Positions 31,328-40,716 are shown, counted from the stretch's first letter. The stretch: 64,000 bases of DNA from Bryopsis sp. KO-2023 (GCA_030272585.1 BSYQ01000009.1:4154001-4218000), one strand, 5' to 3'. Translations and numbers: made by a program. The notes: a model not told the origin generated them from the letters alone.

Positions 31328-32754
31328 TTTACTATGGAACCCCAGATCAGAGCTGACAAGGTGCAACCATTGTTGTCCCAATGGAAGTACTCAACAGTGG
31401 TAGGGGACACTTGAATTTTGTGAGGTTTTTGCATATTTCTTGCCTACTATTGTTGTTGCAAGAGATCAAGGGGGAAAAAGTGGATCAATGGATGGATAAG
31501 GATCAAATGAAATATTTGGAAAGAAAGGATTTGCCTGCTGGGAGTCAAGCTGAGGCAAAAGTGCACAGAAGAAGTCGACGATATTGAAGGGTAGCAGGAG
31601 ATGCTCACCCACTCAAGTACTTGAGCAGAGAAAGAGAATGGTGACAGGTGCCAAATGAGGAACAACGATAGTCTGTGGTTCGAGATATCCACAGACAGAA
31701 TGCGCACATCGGCGGGAGAGGATTAAGCCAGAAGAGTGCAGCAGCTGCACAGCAGCAAGAGTTATATATCAAAAGAGGAAGAGCAAGTGTGGCAGACGTG
31801 CCATAACTGCAGAGAGAGTTAAAAAAGCGCCTAAGGAACTATATCCGCTACGGCAGCATGAGAGAGAGAAAGCGCCTAAGGGACTTCATCCACTACGGCA
31901 GCATATACCGTTGAGAGCTTGGGAGAAAACAGAACAGCGGAAAAAGGGGAAAGAAATGAAGTGGCAGAACTTCTACAGAAGCCGGGCGTTCAACTAAGGA
32001 AAGGACGACTATACCATTCGGAGACCGATTGACTAGTGGTACGGATGGATCGCGAAATACAATATGGTATTTTCTGGTTTTGTTTTGTTTTGTATTGTTT
32101 GTTTTGTTTGGTATTGCTGTATTTCTGCAGCAGCAGTGGGTGGGTTTTTATTTTGTTTTTGGTTCTATTTTGTTCTTGGGTACTATTTCTGCAGGAATAG
32201 TATTCGGTCAGTCGATAGGGAAAAGGATTTTTCTTTTGATACTTTTTGAGCTCAATAGAGAACTGGGGAATAAAAGGGGGATAAACAAGGGACAAATAGG
32301 GACAAACCGATCACTTTGACCTATAGGGGTGAAAGAACAGCTGATGGCTATGAAAAAAAAAAAAAAGGGGAACTGATTGAAGTACAGCACCACTGGTTTA
32401 CATTCGAGTGCTCTTTGAACAGTCCCGCTGGGTTCAAAGAACAGCTGATGGCTGTGATTAAGAAGAAAGGGGGGGACCTGTTTGAGGAACAACATTGTTA
32501 GTTCACATTTTGATATCCTTGGATAGTTTGTTGTGGAAAAATAGTAACAGTGGGCACTTGTTTTGTGTTTCTGAGCACTACGTCTACAGACATAGTAGCC
32601 AGTCAGGCAGTTAAGAGAAAGATTTTCTTGTTGCTACTTTTTGGAAAAGTTCTGGGAACAACTAGCTAACAACTAAAAGACCAGGGACAGAAGAAGTTCA
32701 GTGGGGGAGGTTGAGTTTAACTTTTGGGGACAAAAGTCAAGGGAGGAGGGGAGT
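31328..32754 (+). other. A3 3' non-coding region with internal duplications
   Basis: No recognisable protein. Duplicated blocks: GCGCCTAAGG...CTACGGCAGCAT at about 31829 and 31872; AAAGAACAGCTGATGGCT at about 32332 and 32437, each followed by a G-rich stretch; and a longer pair around 32190-32250 and 32580-32640 ending in ATACTTTTTG/CTACTTTTTG. It ends with the purine tract AAGGGAGGAGGGGAG (32739-32753), the likely plus-strand primer. Confidence 0.75.
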
Positions 32755-32770
32755 GGTTACAGCTGTAACC
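32755..32770. repeat. Perfect palindrome at the A3 internal/3' LTR junction
   Basis: GGTTACAGCTGTAACC, the same 16-bp palindrome as in A2 and C, reading as element end GGTTACA, spacer GC and element start TGTAACC. Confidence 0.95.
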
Positions 32771-33361
32771 CCAAACCACGTCGCCTCGACCAATTTTGTC
32801 ACCTCCAGGGCTAGAGTGATATCAGGGGAGGGAATGCTGCTTGAGGCAGTCCCGGACGGATTACGTAGGGCTAGCAGTCACCCCGGGACAGTTCTGCCAT
32901 GGCAGTTCCGCCACAGTTTAGGGGTAGCAATTTGGCTACAGCTGTGACTAGGTTGGACAGTCCTAGGAAGTGGTGCTGTATGAATAGACTAGGGATACTT
33001 TTGAAGGATCAGATGGGTTTGATAGCTTGGGTTGTCTACTCGGGGATTAGGATCATGGACGATCAATGGGACAGGGATGAGTCAGTCTAGAGCCTATTTA
33101 AGTGGCTGATCTTAGGGTATTGGAGGGACTTCTGACTTTTGCTTCTTCTGTTGTATTCTTTGGGTTCGAGGTCTTTGTAAGATCTTTGGAAAGAGTGTGG
33201 TCTCGTGTTTACCCATTTCTTGTGAGAGGGTGCCCAAGTGCTTCGTTTAAAGGGGCTGTCCCCACTTCTTCCGTTCCATTTCTGCAAAGAACGACTCTGC
33301 AACCGTTACTCCCGCTGCAGGGGTGACCCCAGCGGTCAGGACGACGCAATTTGTGGTTACA
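32764..33361 (+). repeat. A3 3' LTR (598 bp)
   Basis: TGTAACCCC...CAATTTGTGGTTACA, followed by the target duplication AATATG. The first 591 bp match the 5' LTR; the last 7 bp do not occur there. Confidence 0.95.
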
Positions 33362-33480
33362 AATATGCAAACAGAGACAAGTCCAAGCATAACACGAGAA
33401 AAGAAGGTGGCCCAAACGCCTCGAGGCTCGACATATATTGGAGGCAGTTTTGCGCTGGACGTCACATCTGAGTCATCGGT
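33362..33480. other. Flank between A3 and the GATCGG block
   Basis: Sequence that would continue the 5' flank of the 22830-24469 gene if A3 were absent. It may hold that gene's promoter. I see no clear motif. Confidence 0.4.
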
Positions 33481-33489
33481 GTGTCAGTG

Positions 33490-33790
33490 AACACGGGTAG
33501 TCGGATCGCAAGTCGGCATCAGACCCACACAACCGATTTTGAATGATGTGACCGACATTGCGCCTTTCACACCGATCATGATCGGCACACCCCGATCACT
33601 GCACCGATCAAAGAAAACACGCCGACTTTGATCGGCCGACTATTCCGATCACAGCTCCACGCCTTGATCGGATCGGGATCGTGATCGGCCGATGACGTTT
33701 TGTGATCGGATCGGTCGCCGATCCCGATTAATCGGTCCGATCAAAACACCGATCACCGATGATCGACGCCGATCATGATCGGTTTTGAAA
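33490..33790. repeat. GATCGG-rich repeat block
   Basis: GATCGG or its complement CCGATC occurs well over a dozen times in 300 bp on both strands, often as inverted pairs such as CCGATCATGATCGG. It ends in an A-run at about 33787. The irregular spacing argues against a simple satellite. No protein or known site is recognised. Confidence 0.8.
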
Positions 33791-33916
33791 AAAAAAAAAA
33801 AAACCGACTTTTTTTGTATCACTCCAAAACACACGTTCGTGAAAACCAGAGTCCGATCCGACCCCGTTTAGACCTGTTTACAGCAGGCCGATTATTACCT
33901 ATCATATCCCTAGTAT

Positions 33917-34155
33917 GCTCGCGTACCCCGATGCTTGGGGACGACGTTGTTTTGGTGCCTGGCTTGGACGAACCATTTCCCGCGAGCGAGTGTCCGGCCT
34001 GCTACAAACGCGAGCTCGGTACGGAGTGGACTGGCCGTTTAAAGGATATCATAAACGGCTATGGGAAAATGTATTACGACCGCACCGGCCTCGAACCCCC
34101 TCATGTTCCTAAAGGGGGGTCGCGCAAAAGACGCGCACAGGGGGCACCGGAGTGA
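33917..34155 (+). CDS. Possible terminal exon of an unknown gene
   Basis: After a plausible acceptor (CATATCCCTAG ending near 33911) a frame runs to a TGA at 34155 with ordinary composition: SECPACYKRELGTEWTGRL, YGKMYYDRTGLEPPHVPKGG. A second frame over the same bases (ERVSGLLQTRARYGVDWPFK) also looks protein-like, so the frame choice is open. No upstream exon was found and no family is recognised. The stretch 34156-34462 shows only a short hairpin (CTTCGCG/CGCGAAG). Confidence 0.25.
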
Positions 34156-34462
34156 CTTAATTGGTTTTCTTATTGTTGTTTGGTTTCGTTCGGTATTCGG
34201 TTCGGGGTTTTTCGTTTCGTGGGTTCTTTTGTGAAAGCGTCGGGGACGCTGTGGAACGGTTTTCTTTATTGACTTCTTTTTGTGAGTTCGGGTTGAACAG
34301 TATCGAACAGGGTTTTTCGGGTTATTCTCTTTTGCAGAAACACTGGGACTGGTTGGGACAAACATTCGAACAATTATTGGGTTATTTTTGTGTAAGCATT
34401 ATGGAGGTGAACTGTCGGCTTCGCGGGACGCGAAGTCGTTGGGGGGGGGACTAGTTGATATG

Positions 34463-34937
34463 TGTAACCACAAATAGCGTCGTCTCTCCCTATTAGGTCA
34501 CCCCTGCGGAGGGACTGATCGTGGGGAGAACGGAAAAGAGCCTAAAGGCTCGTGAGTGAACGGGATGGTGTGCGAAGGTCGGAAAGGAGAAGACAAAAAC
34601 TCAAGCAACAAAGAGTCTTACATCGAATATGTTCAGAGGTGCTTTATAAATACAAAAACTGTAGCTTCAGCCCCAATGGACTTCAGCTACAACCTAGCTA
34701 CCTCTTTGACCTATAATAACCCTTACTAACCCTTATTGAACCTAACAAATGGACGGTCTAACTACTACCCAACTGCCCTTAGAAACCTTGACAAATCGTT
34801 ATAAAAAAACCGTGCTGTGGCAGGACTGCTCCTTCACCACAATCTATACTGCACTGCTGCCACAGTCCCAGTTCTGTGGCAGCACTCCTTCTGTGGAGGT
34901 GACCTAATCTGTCCAGGCGACGTGGTTGGTGGTTACA
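34463..34937 (-). repeat. C 3' LTR (475 bp)
   Basis: Minus strand TGTAACCACC...CTATTTGTGGTTACA. It is 7 bp longer than the 5' LTR through the terminal GGTTACA, the same asymmetry as in family A. Confidence 0.94.
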
Positions 34938-34946
34938 GCTGTAACC
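34931..34946. repeat. Perfect palindrome at the C internal/3' LTR junction
   Basis: GGTTACAGCTGTAACC. Here the palindrome also overlaps the end of the RT-RNase H frame: the stop codon TAA of that frame is part of the LTR start TGTAACC. Confidence 0.95.
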
Positions 34947-36435
34947 CACTTCGTTTCCACTGTGATGTACTCCGAATTTCATACCATCTACTCAAATGAT
35001 CGGCCACAAAATTGGCTTTCCCATCTATGTGTTGTACGGAGATACTCGAACAACCGCTGAACTGCAAAATTTCTTTGATCCCCGTTACTGCTCTCAAAGT
35101 TCTCAAATCCTTAATCGGTGCTGCCTCTTTCCCCTCTTGGGTGAGGTGAGCCCATAAACTTTTCACTGCCGCCCAATTATCGGAAAAAATTTGAACGGCA
35201 GTTCCCCTCCACAAATCTGTGGGTATTTCCTTAACGGCGCTCATAGCTGCCAACACTTCCCCCAAGAAACTTGAATGTTGTCCACCTATTTTTCCGTGTC
35301 CGAGGTATAAAATCCTTCCCGAACCATCTGTCAAAATATATCCAAAATACTCTGATGTATCAATAGAAGCCCAATCAACAAACAACTTCCGCTGAGTATC
35401 ACCGGCAGAAAATGCGCGGCAATAGCAACGACTCAGCCATTGTGATACCTTACTTTGTAGTTCCGCCTTCACCTCCTGTGGCGGTACTTGATTGGCTTCC
35501 ATCTTGGATAGCAAATGTTGCATGTCCCACTCCAGAGTCGAGTTTTTGAAAGCGTTCAGCAAACCGCGGAGCTGCTGAATCTCCCTCAGTTCCGCCGTTC
35601 CAACCAGTTTAGCAATAGTTTCATTCACTTTTTCCCAAGGTATATCCGGATGAAACTTTCCTTGTTGAATGTGGAACCCGAGAAACTTCACCTCAGTTCC
35701 ACTGACGATTTTCCTTTGGTTGATCTGAAGTCCATATTCCTTGCAACGAGAAACTATTTTACCAAAGTTCTGGAAGCACTCCTCCACAGTAGCGCCGCCA
35801 ATGAGCAGATCATCCATGTAGCGGCGGAACTCCTCCAAACCTTCAAAGACGCGGCACATCTTGTCATTGAATACTCGAACGGACCACGAAGTACCGTGTG
35901 GAATGGTACTGTTGACGAACTCCTTGCTTCCCACTTTAAACGCTGTTAGCGCTTTGACCTCCTTCTTGATCGGCACTTTATTGTATGCCTTGGCTATGTC
36001 CACGACGATGAAGTACTTCCACTTGCTCGGAACGGATCGCACGAGTCTTCTTGCGTCTTGAATGCCCGGTTGGTGCTCATCACTGCCGTAGGTATTGAGC
36101 TTCCTGAAGTCTATGATCGGCCTCGGTCCCTTTCTCCTTTCGCAGTAGCTTATCTGGGATGGATTCCAGTATACGCCGCGAGGGTAGTCCTTCCGTTGCA
36201 ACGGTTCTATGAACCCGAGCTCCACTTGTTCCTTTAGCCACTCCTTCACTTGTTCTTCGGACAACCTCTGGTCTTGGATACTCCTTTGAGGGACGTTCGA
36301 TTTCGGCGGCTCTCTCCTATAGCCGCACTCCTCCATCGAGACTGCCATTTCCTCCATTTTCGTTTGCTTCGGAGGTATGATCGGGCCGAATACCTCCGGG
36401 TGTTTCCTCACCATGTCCTTTAGCGCTTCTGCCAT
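34933..36435 (-). CDS. pol: C Pol: divergent reverse transcriptase-RNase H
   Basis: 500 codons. RT motifs: RPIIDFRKLN, VVDIAKAYNKVPI, TIPHGTSWSVRVFNDKM and YMDDLL near residue 205, then LGFHIQ. RNase H follows: FVDWAS with a catalytic Asp, SSFLGEVLAAMSA with Glu, IFSDNWAAVK with Asp, and NFVADHLSRW with the last Asp. YMDD, rather than the YLDD/FLDD of A and B, and the unusual TIPHGTSW block set it apart from typical Gypsy RTs. The frame ends on the first bases of the 3' LTR, leaving no room for an integrase. Exact family not recognised. Confidence 0.88.
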   Translation of the reverse strand: MAEALKDMVRKHPEVFGPIIPPKQTKMEEMAVSMEECGYRREPPKSNVPQRSIQDQRLSEEQVKEWLKEQVELGFIEPLQRKDYPRGVYWNPSQISYCERRKGPRPIIDFRKLNTYGSDEHQPGIQDARRLVRSVPSKWKYFIVVDIAKAYNKVPIKKEVKALTAFKVGSKEFVNSTIPHGTSWSVRVFNDKMCRVFEGLEEFRRYMDDLLIGGATVEECFQNFGKIVSRCKEYGLQINQRKIVSGTEVKFLGFHIQQGKFHPDIPWEKVNETIAKLVGTAELREIQQLRGLLNAFKNSTLEWDMQHLLSKMEANQVPPQEVKAELQSKVSQWLSRCYCRAFSAGDTQRKLFVDWASIDTSEYFGYILTDGSGRILYLGHGKIGGQHSSFLGEVLAAMSAVKEIPTDLWRGTAVQIFSDNWAAVKSLWAHLTQEGKEAAPIKDLRTLRAVTGIKEILQFSGCSSISVQHIDGKANFVADHLSRWYEIRSTSQWKRSGLQL

Positions 36436-36497
36436 AGCTTCTTTGTCTTGTTCGGATCTAGTTAGGCCCGTCCGAAGTCCCCTTTCGACGGGCCTTT

Positions 36498-38543
36498 CTA
36501 GTTTGATACCTCTCGGTCATTGAATTTGACGGGTCCCTCGTGCACGAAAGTCGCAACCTTGTAGTTGCTCGGCAATTGGACGGGCAGGTCATTCCAATTG
36601 CTGATTTGGATGCGGAGGTACTGACCCTTATAATTCAATCCTGCATGAATGGCGATACTGCCATTCGGAACGACTGGACTGAGCTCGATCTCCTTGGATG
36701 TCTTGATCGGTATCCAAATCGTGGAGAGTGAATGCGGCTTGAGCACCAAGTTTCTCCCCAGAGGTACCGAATAACGATCCTTTGCCACGTTGATGATCTT
36801 GAGATGCCTTTTGGCAGAAGTCAGCTCCACACTCTCTCCGTCCGTTTTCTCCCTTTCTGGAAGCACTACTTCCTCAGGCAGTCTTGTGACCATGCATTGG
36901 AGAGTTTTTCCAGATCCTATGTGGATCTTCTTCCTTCGAACGTCAATCACGGCGTTCAAGGAGTTGAGAATAGGCATGCCGACCAACAGCTCGTATCCGG
37001 GCTCCTTCATCACGTAGAAATCCGCAGAAACCTTCTTCCCCTCGGTTCCTATCTTGATGGAAGAAATGCTGCCTTCGGTCTCCACAGTCCTGCCATCGGC
37101 CGTTCGAATTTTACTGGGTGCTCCTTCTTGCTGTGGCGAGACTCCCAATCTTTTTGCCAGATCCGTGGAAATCACGTTGACGGCTGCCCCCGTATCGATG
37201 ATAGCAAACTCTTCCACACTTTCTGCGGCTGTAGACACGAGAGACAACTTAGTTGTCAGGAGTCCTGCTGATTTTCCCACAGTCAAAACTTCCTTGTAAG
37301 TTTTGGTCTTCAAGATCCCTCCGGTTTCAGGACTCTTGGAACTCCTTGTTTGCTTTGGTCCACCGGTTGGATTCCCGCGACGGTACTGCGTTCTCTCGGA
37401 CTTCTTCCATTTCCTCGTCGGCACTTTTGCCACAGGCACGGCAGAAATAGTCCCGACATAGTTCGTCTCGGGTTGATAGAGATCTTCTTCTTCCAATCCT
37501 TCAAACTCGTTGTTGTCTTCGAATTGGGGTTCATCGAATTGAACGGTTCTTGTAGGCATTCCACGATACGGCGTTCCTCCTCTTCTGAATCCACCTCCGT
37601 TGTTCCTGAATCCGCCGTTGCCTCCGCTTCCGCCGCCGCCGCTCTTTGCCAACCAGCTCAAAAAACCTTTGAATCTTCGATCTCTCTTACTCAATTGAGT
37701 GATGAAAAACTTGAGAGAGCCAAACGGTACCTCTTTCAGCTTTTGTTGCCAATCGGTCTGCGGAAGTTCTCCTTGTCTCACCGGCGCTTCCGTTTCTGCA
37801 GGTGCCGTAGTCTCGCCTACCGCTCCAATGTCCATTGCATCCCCTCCAGTGTGGGCGCTGGTATCAACTAAACGAAAGACGTTGATCAACCATTCCTTTG
37901 CGTTTTGGATCACATCCTTGTAATTAATGGTCGGCATTCCCGCGATACCGTTTCTGCAGTCCTTCGGAAGGAGTTTGAAGAAGATGTCCTTGACTCTTGT
38001 ATCTTCGACATCGGCTTCTACCGCCAGAGCTTCCTGGCGAAAGTGCTCCAGCCAAACTAGCCATGTTTGGCCTTTCTTCTTGACACACTTCCTCAATATT
38101 GCTTCTTTCTCCGCGGGAGACTCGTTTATGATCCTCGAGTGCACCAGATATCCAACCAAGTTCATCTTCAAATTGTCGATCGTGGCGTTGGTCGCCGGAG
38201 GATCTCTTCTACCCCTGTCATGGGTTCCTGGCGGATATGCTGCGTCAAAACTGGCAACTGTGTGTGGAGACACTTCGTAGATAATCGGAAGGATATTCTC
38301 CCCGGCTCCGTCGGGCGAATAATGATCCACCAAACACGCACAGAACTGCGGAAATGCTGCATATAAGTGTGCTCTTTGGAAAACATATCTGAAGTTCCTG
38401 GAAGTCACCGTCTCAAAGCGAGAGATTTTGTCCAAGGGAGCTGCCGGCAGTGGCGGCGGTAATGGCATTGGTGCTGCCATGATTCCAGCGGAACTACTGC
38501 TACCCGATGAATCCTCCGAGCTTGAGCTTTCAGTTGTGTCCAA
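36498..38543 (-). CDS. gag: C Gag-protease polyprotein
   Basis: 681 codons from an ATG in a Ser-rich context. The N-terminal half is Gag-like (helical, around ILRKCVKKKGQTWLVWLEHF), then a Gly/Arg-rich segment replaces a zinc knuckle. Retropepsin IIDTGAAVNVIS follows near residue 430 with LLVGMPILNSL as its second hallmark. A C-terminal beta-rich domain (PNGSIAIHAGLNYKGQYLRI, then ending KVATFVHEG) follows the protease, as in many retroelements. The frame ends shortly before Pol begins. Confidence 0.87.
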   Translation of the reverse strand: MDTTESSSSEDSSGSSSSAGIMAAPMPLPPPLPAAPLDKISRFETVTSRNFRYVFQRAHLYAAFPQFCACLVDHYSPDGAGENILPIIYEVSPHTVASFDAAYPPGTHDRGRRDPPATNATIDNLKMNLVGYLVHSRIINESPAEKEAILRKCVKKKGQTWLVWLEHFRQEALAVEADVEDTRVKDIFFKLLPKDCRNGIAGMPTINYKDVIQNAKEWLINVFRLVDTSAHTGGDAMDIGAVGETTAPAETEAPVRQGELPQTDWQQKLKEVPFGSLKFFITQLSKRDRRFKGFLSWLAKSGGGGSGGNGGFRNNGGGFRRGGTPYRGMPTRTVQFDEPQFEDNNEFEGLEEEDLYQPETNYVGTISAVPVAKVPTRKWKKSERTQYRRGNPTGGPKQTRSSKSPETGGILKTKTYKEVLTVGKSAGLLTTKLSLVSTAAESVEEFAIIDTGAAVNVISTDLAKRLGVSPQQEGAPSKIRTADGRTVETEGSISSIKIGTEGKKVSADFYVMKEPGYELLVGMPILNSLNAVIDVRRKKIHIGSGKTLQCMVTRLPEEVVLPEREKTDGESVELTSAKRHLKIINVAKDRYSVPLGRNLVLKPHSLSTIWIPIKTSKEIELSPVVPNGSIAIHAGLNYKGQYLRIQISNWNDLPVQLPSNYKVATFVHEGPVKFNDREVSN

Positions 38544-38688
38544 ATGCAGTTCTTCCGGCGGTTGTAGTCCTTCCTCCTTGAAGAGCTCTCTATATCTCTT
38601 CCTTAGATCTCGATTTGATTCGAGATACTCGAGTAGCTCCTTGGATAACCACGGTGGGGTCGACCCCTCAGCCAGATTTTCGACCTAA

Positions 38689-38700
38689 GCTCCGAAACCA
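38689..38700 (-). promoter_or_regulatory. C primer-binding site
   Basis: TGGTTTCGGAGC touching the inner end of the 5' LTR at 38701, identical to the sites of families A and B. The leader 38544-38688 holds nothing else recognisable. Confidence 0.83.
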
Positions 38701-39168
38701 ACAAATAGCGTCGTCTCTCCCTATTAGGTCACCCCTGCGGAGGGACTGATCGTGGGGAGAACGGAAAAGAGCCTAAAGGCTCGTGAGTGAACGGGATGGT
38801 GTGCGAAGGTCGGAAAGGAGAAGACAAAAACTCAAGCAACAAAGAGTCTTACATCGAATATGTTCAGAGGTGCTTTATAAATACAAAAACTGTAGCTTCA
38901 GCCCCAATGGACTTCAGCTACAACCTAGCTACCTCTTTGACCTATAATAACCCTTACTAACCCTTATTGAACCTAACAAATGGACGGTCTAACTACTACC
39001 CAACTGCCCTTAGAAACCTTGACAAATCGTTATAAAAAAACCGTGCTGTGGCAGGACTGCTCCTTCACCACAATCTATACTGCACTGCTGCCACAGTCCC
39101 AGTTCTGTGGCAGCACTCCTTCTGTGGAGGTGACCTAATCTGTCCAGGCGACGTGGTTGGTGGTTACA
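38701..39168 (-). repeat. C 5' LTR (468 bp)
   Basis: TGTAACCACC at 39168 to CTATTTGT at 38701 on the minus strand. TATTTATAAA at about 38874-38883 is a candidate TATA box. Confidence 0.93.
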
Positions 39169-39192
39169 GATATGAACCTCTGACTCATCAGT

Positions 39193-39251
39193 CCGTCCAG
39201 AAGATACAGCTGGACGGGGACGGTTCGAGATGTGAGATCTCGTACCGTCCC
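39193..39251. repeat. Two adjacent strong hairpins
   Basis: Hairpin 1: CCGTCCAG (39193-39200) pairs with CTGGACGG (39210-39217) over a 9-nt loop. Hairpin 2 starts where the first ends: a 15-bp stem (39217-39231 with 39237-39251) with one mismatch and a 5-nt loop. They lie 25 bp beyond element C. The function is unknown. Confidence 0.8.
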
Positions 39252-40716
39252 AGAGGCCATATAACGCGGACCAGCGTTCCCCACCGCAGTTCTTTCCTTT
39301 TCGCAAGTAAACTCCGTCTTCGGTCTGTGACCTCACTCCGTTCATATCAATCACCCTCTCGCAAAAATTAGTCCAACGCAGAAATTACCCTATCTACGGT
39401 ATATCTGTTTGGCCAGATTCGTATAAGTGGTGGAGATGCGCGCTAGAAACCACTGGAGCTGGTTGGTGTCTGGGCTCAGTGTGGAGGTTCAACATGGGTC
39501 AATTTGCACTGAGCTGGCTTTTATTGCACCACATGCTCATAAAAGTGCTGAAATTGTTGAACCATTCCATCGGAATTTGGAAGAGAATGGTATTCGGGAG
39601 AATTGGGATTTGACAGTAAGGGACATAGTATGGATCTGATCACTGTTGGCTGACATCAGTCAGGAACGAAGAGGGAAATATGCAAATAACAATACAAAAC
39701 AATACCAAAAATGGGTGGTGGAGTCAGTGCACCCCACCGAACTCCCCCTCCCTTGCAGGCCCACCCCAAGAAGTGGCAAAATGCCCCAAACAAGACCTTG
39801 CTGGTCTTAACAGATTCACAAGTTTTTGTAACAAAAAAAACAGACGGTTTTCCGACGTCTGTTGAAGTCTTCAATGTCTGACATCCTGGACCTCGAAGCA
39901 AGTCGTGCGTTTCGAACAACCTTCATCAAGAGCGCAAAACGAAATTTGGGGTTTTGTTTTGGTTTTCAAATTTGGTGGTTGCTCGTTGGTGGGTGGTAGA
40001 ATTACCATAGAATTGTCATGGAAGTTTCTGTTTGGTTTTTTCTGAGGTGCTTGGACATTATGGCCCAGTAGCCGATCGGTCAAAGATCAATGGTTGGGTA
40101 ATATTGGGAACAGAGGAGATCAAGGACGAATATTGAGATGTAAACAGTTATTTTTTCAACATATAAATAAAAGGATATAAAGCAAAATTTTCTTCCAGAC
40201 ACCACCAGTGATTGAGCTCACAAGAAGAACGCACTCATGCACAGCAGAATTTTGATCCAAACACAGTGCATTGCCATCACCGGCAAATCGGTGTTTAAAA
40301 GAATTTGATCTTGACAGGTCTCATGTCAGACTAGGAAACGTAAAAAAAAAATCCGGTCCTCCAGCAACCCTTTTGCCAACAAATAAAAAAACACATATCA
40401 CCATACAAATACAAATGCAAAGGGGAGAATAACAAAACACTTTATGAGCTTCATATTTCAGCAAATTACCCTCGAATCCCCCTCTCGATTTTTTCGATTT
40501 TTTTTTCTAACCCTCCCACCTCTATACAGTTTAAATTTCTCATTATCTGAATTTCTCCCCCCCCTTTTTTTCCACCAAGCTTCTTTTCTTTTTTTTTGTC
40601 CTGGTTTTTATAGGCAAAACTCGCTCCTCCCCGATCTGCGTGGTGGCTTTTTCTTACTAAACCGTGATTTTGCTTGCGAATTTTTGGGGCTGAAAAATGA
40701 TGGGTTGAGACATCGT
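39252..40716. other. Intergenic stretch 3' of the RAMA-CW-ARID gene
   Basis: No frame of convincing composition. It becomes AT- and homopolymer-rich toward 40716 and likely includes the 3' untranslated region of the minus-strand gene that ends at 40717. Confidence 0.5.

Larger units (their letters stand above)
24559..33361 (+). mobile_element. LTR retrotransposon A3 (family A, integrase-less)
   Basis: 8,803-bp plus-strand element flanked by the 6-bp duplication AATATG (24553-24558 and 33362-33367). It is organised exactly like A2: 591-bp 5' LTR, primer-binding site, leader of about 480 bp, gag-protease, overlapping RT-RNase H, 1.4-kb 3' region, purine tract, palindrome, 598-bp 3' LTR. No LTR difference was seen in the parts compared, and the LTRs match those of A2, so both copies are very young. 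All frames look open; there is no integrase. Confidence 0.96.
34463..39168 (-). mobile_element. LTR retrotransposon C (compact, integrase-less, YMDD reverse transcriptase)
   Basis: 4,706-bp minus-strand element flanked by the 6-bp duplication GATATG (34457-34462 and 39169-39174). LTRs are 468 bp (5', 38701-39168) and 475 bp (3', 34463-34937), with no difference seen in the shared part, so it is young. Two long frames, gag-protease and RT-RNase H, fill the interior; no integrase or tyrosine recombinase frame exists. LTR ends, primer site and the junction palindrome are shared with family A, although the proteins are very different. Confidence 0.94.

Noticed and set aside
34463-39168. Element C as a DIRS/Ngaro element with tyrosine recombinase
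   Set aside because: No recombinase frame is present, and it has a 6-bp target duplication that differs from those of A2 and A3, which points to a DDE-type integration.
39175-39200. Minus-strand CTGATGAG resembling a hammerhead ribozyme core
   Set aside because: No GAAA box or matching stem follows, on either side of the element C insertion.
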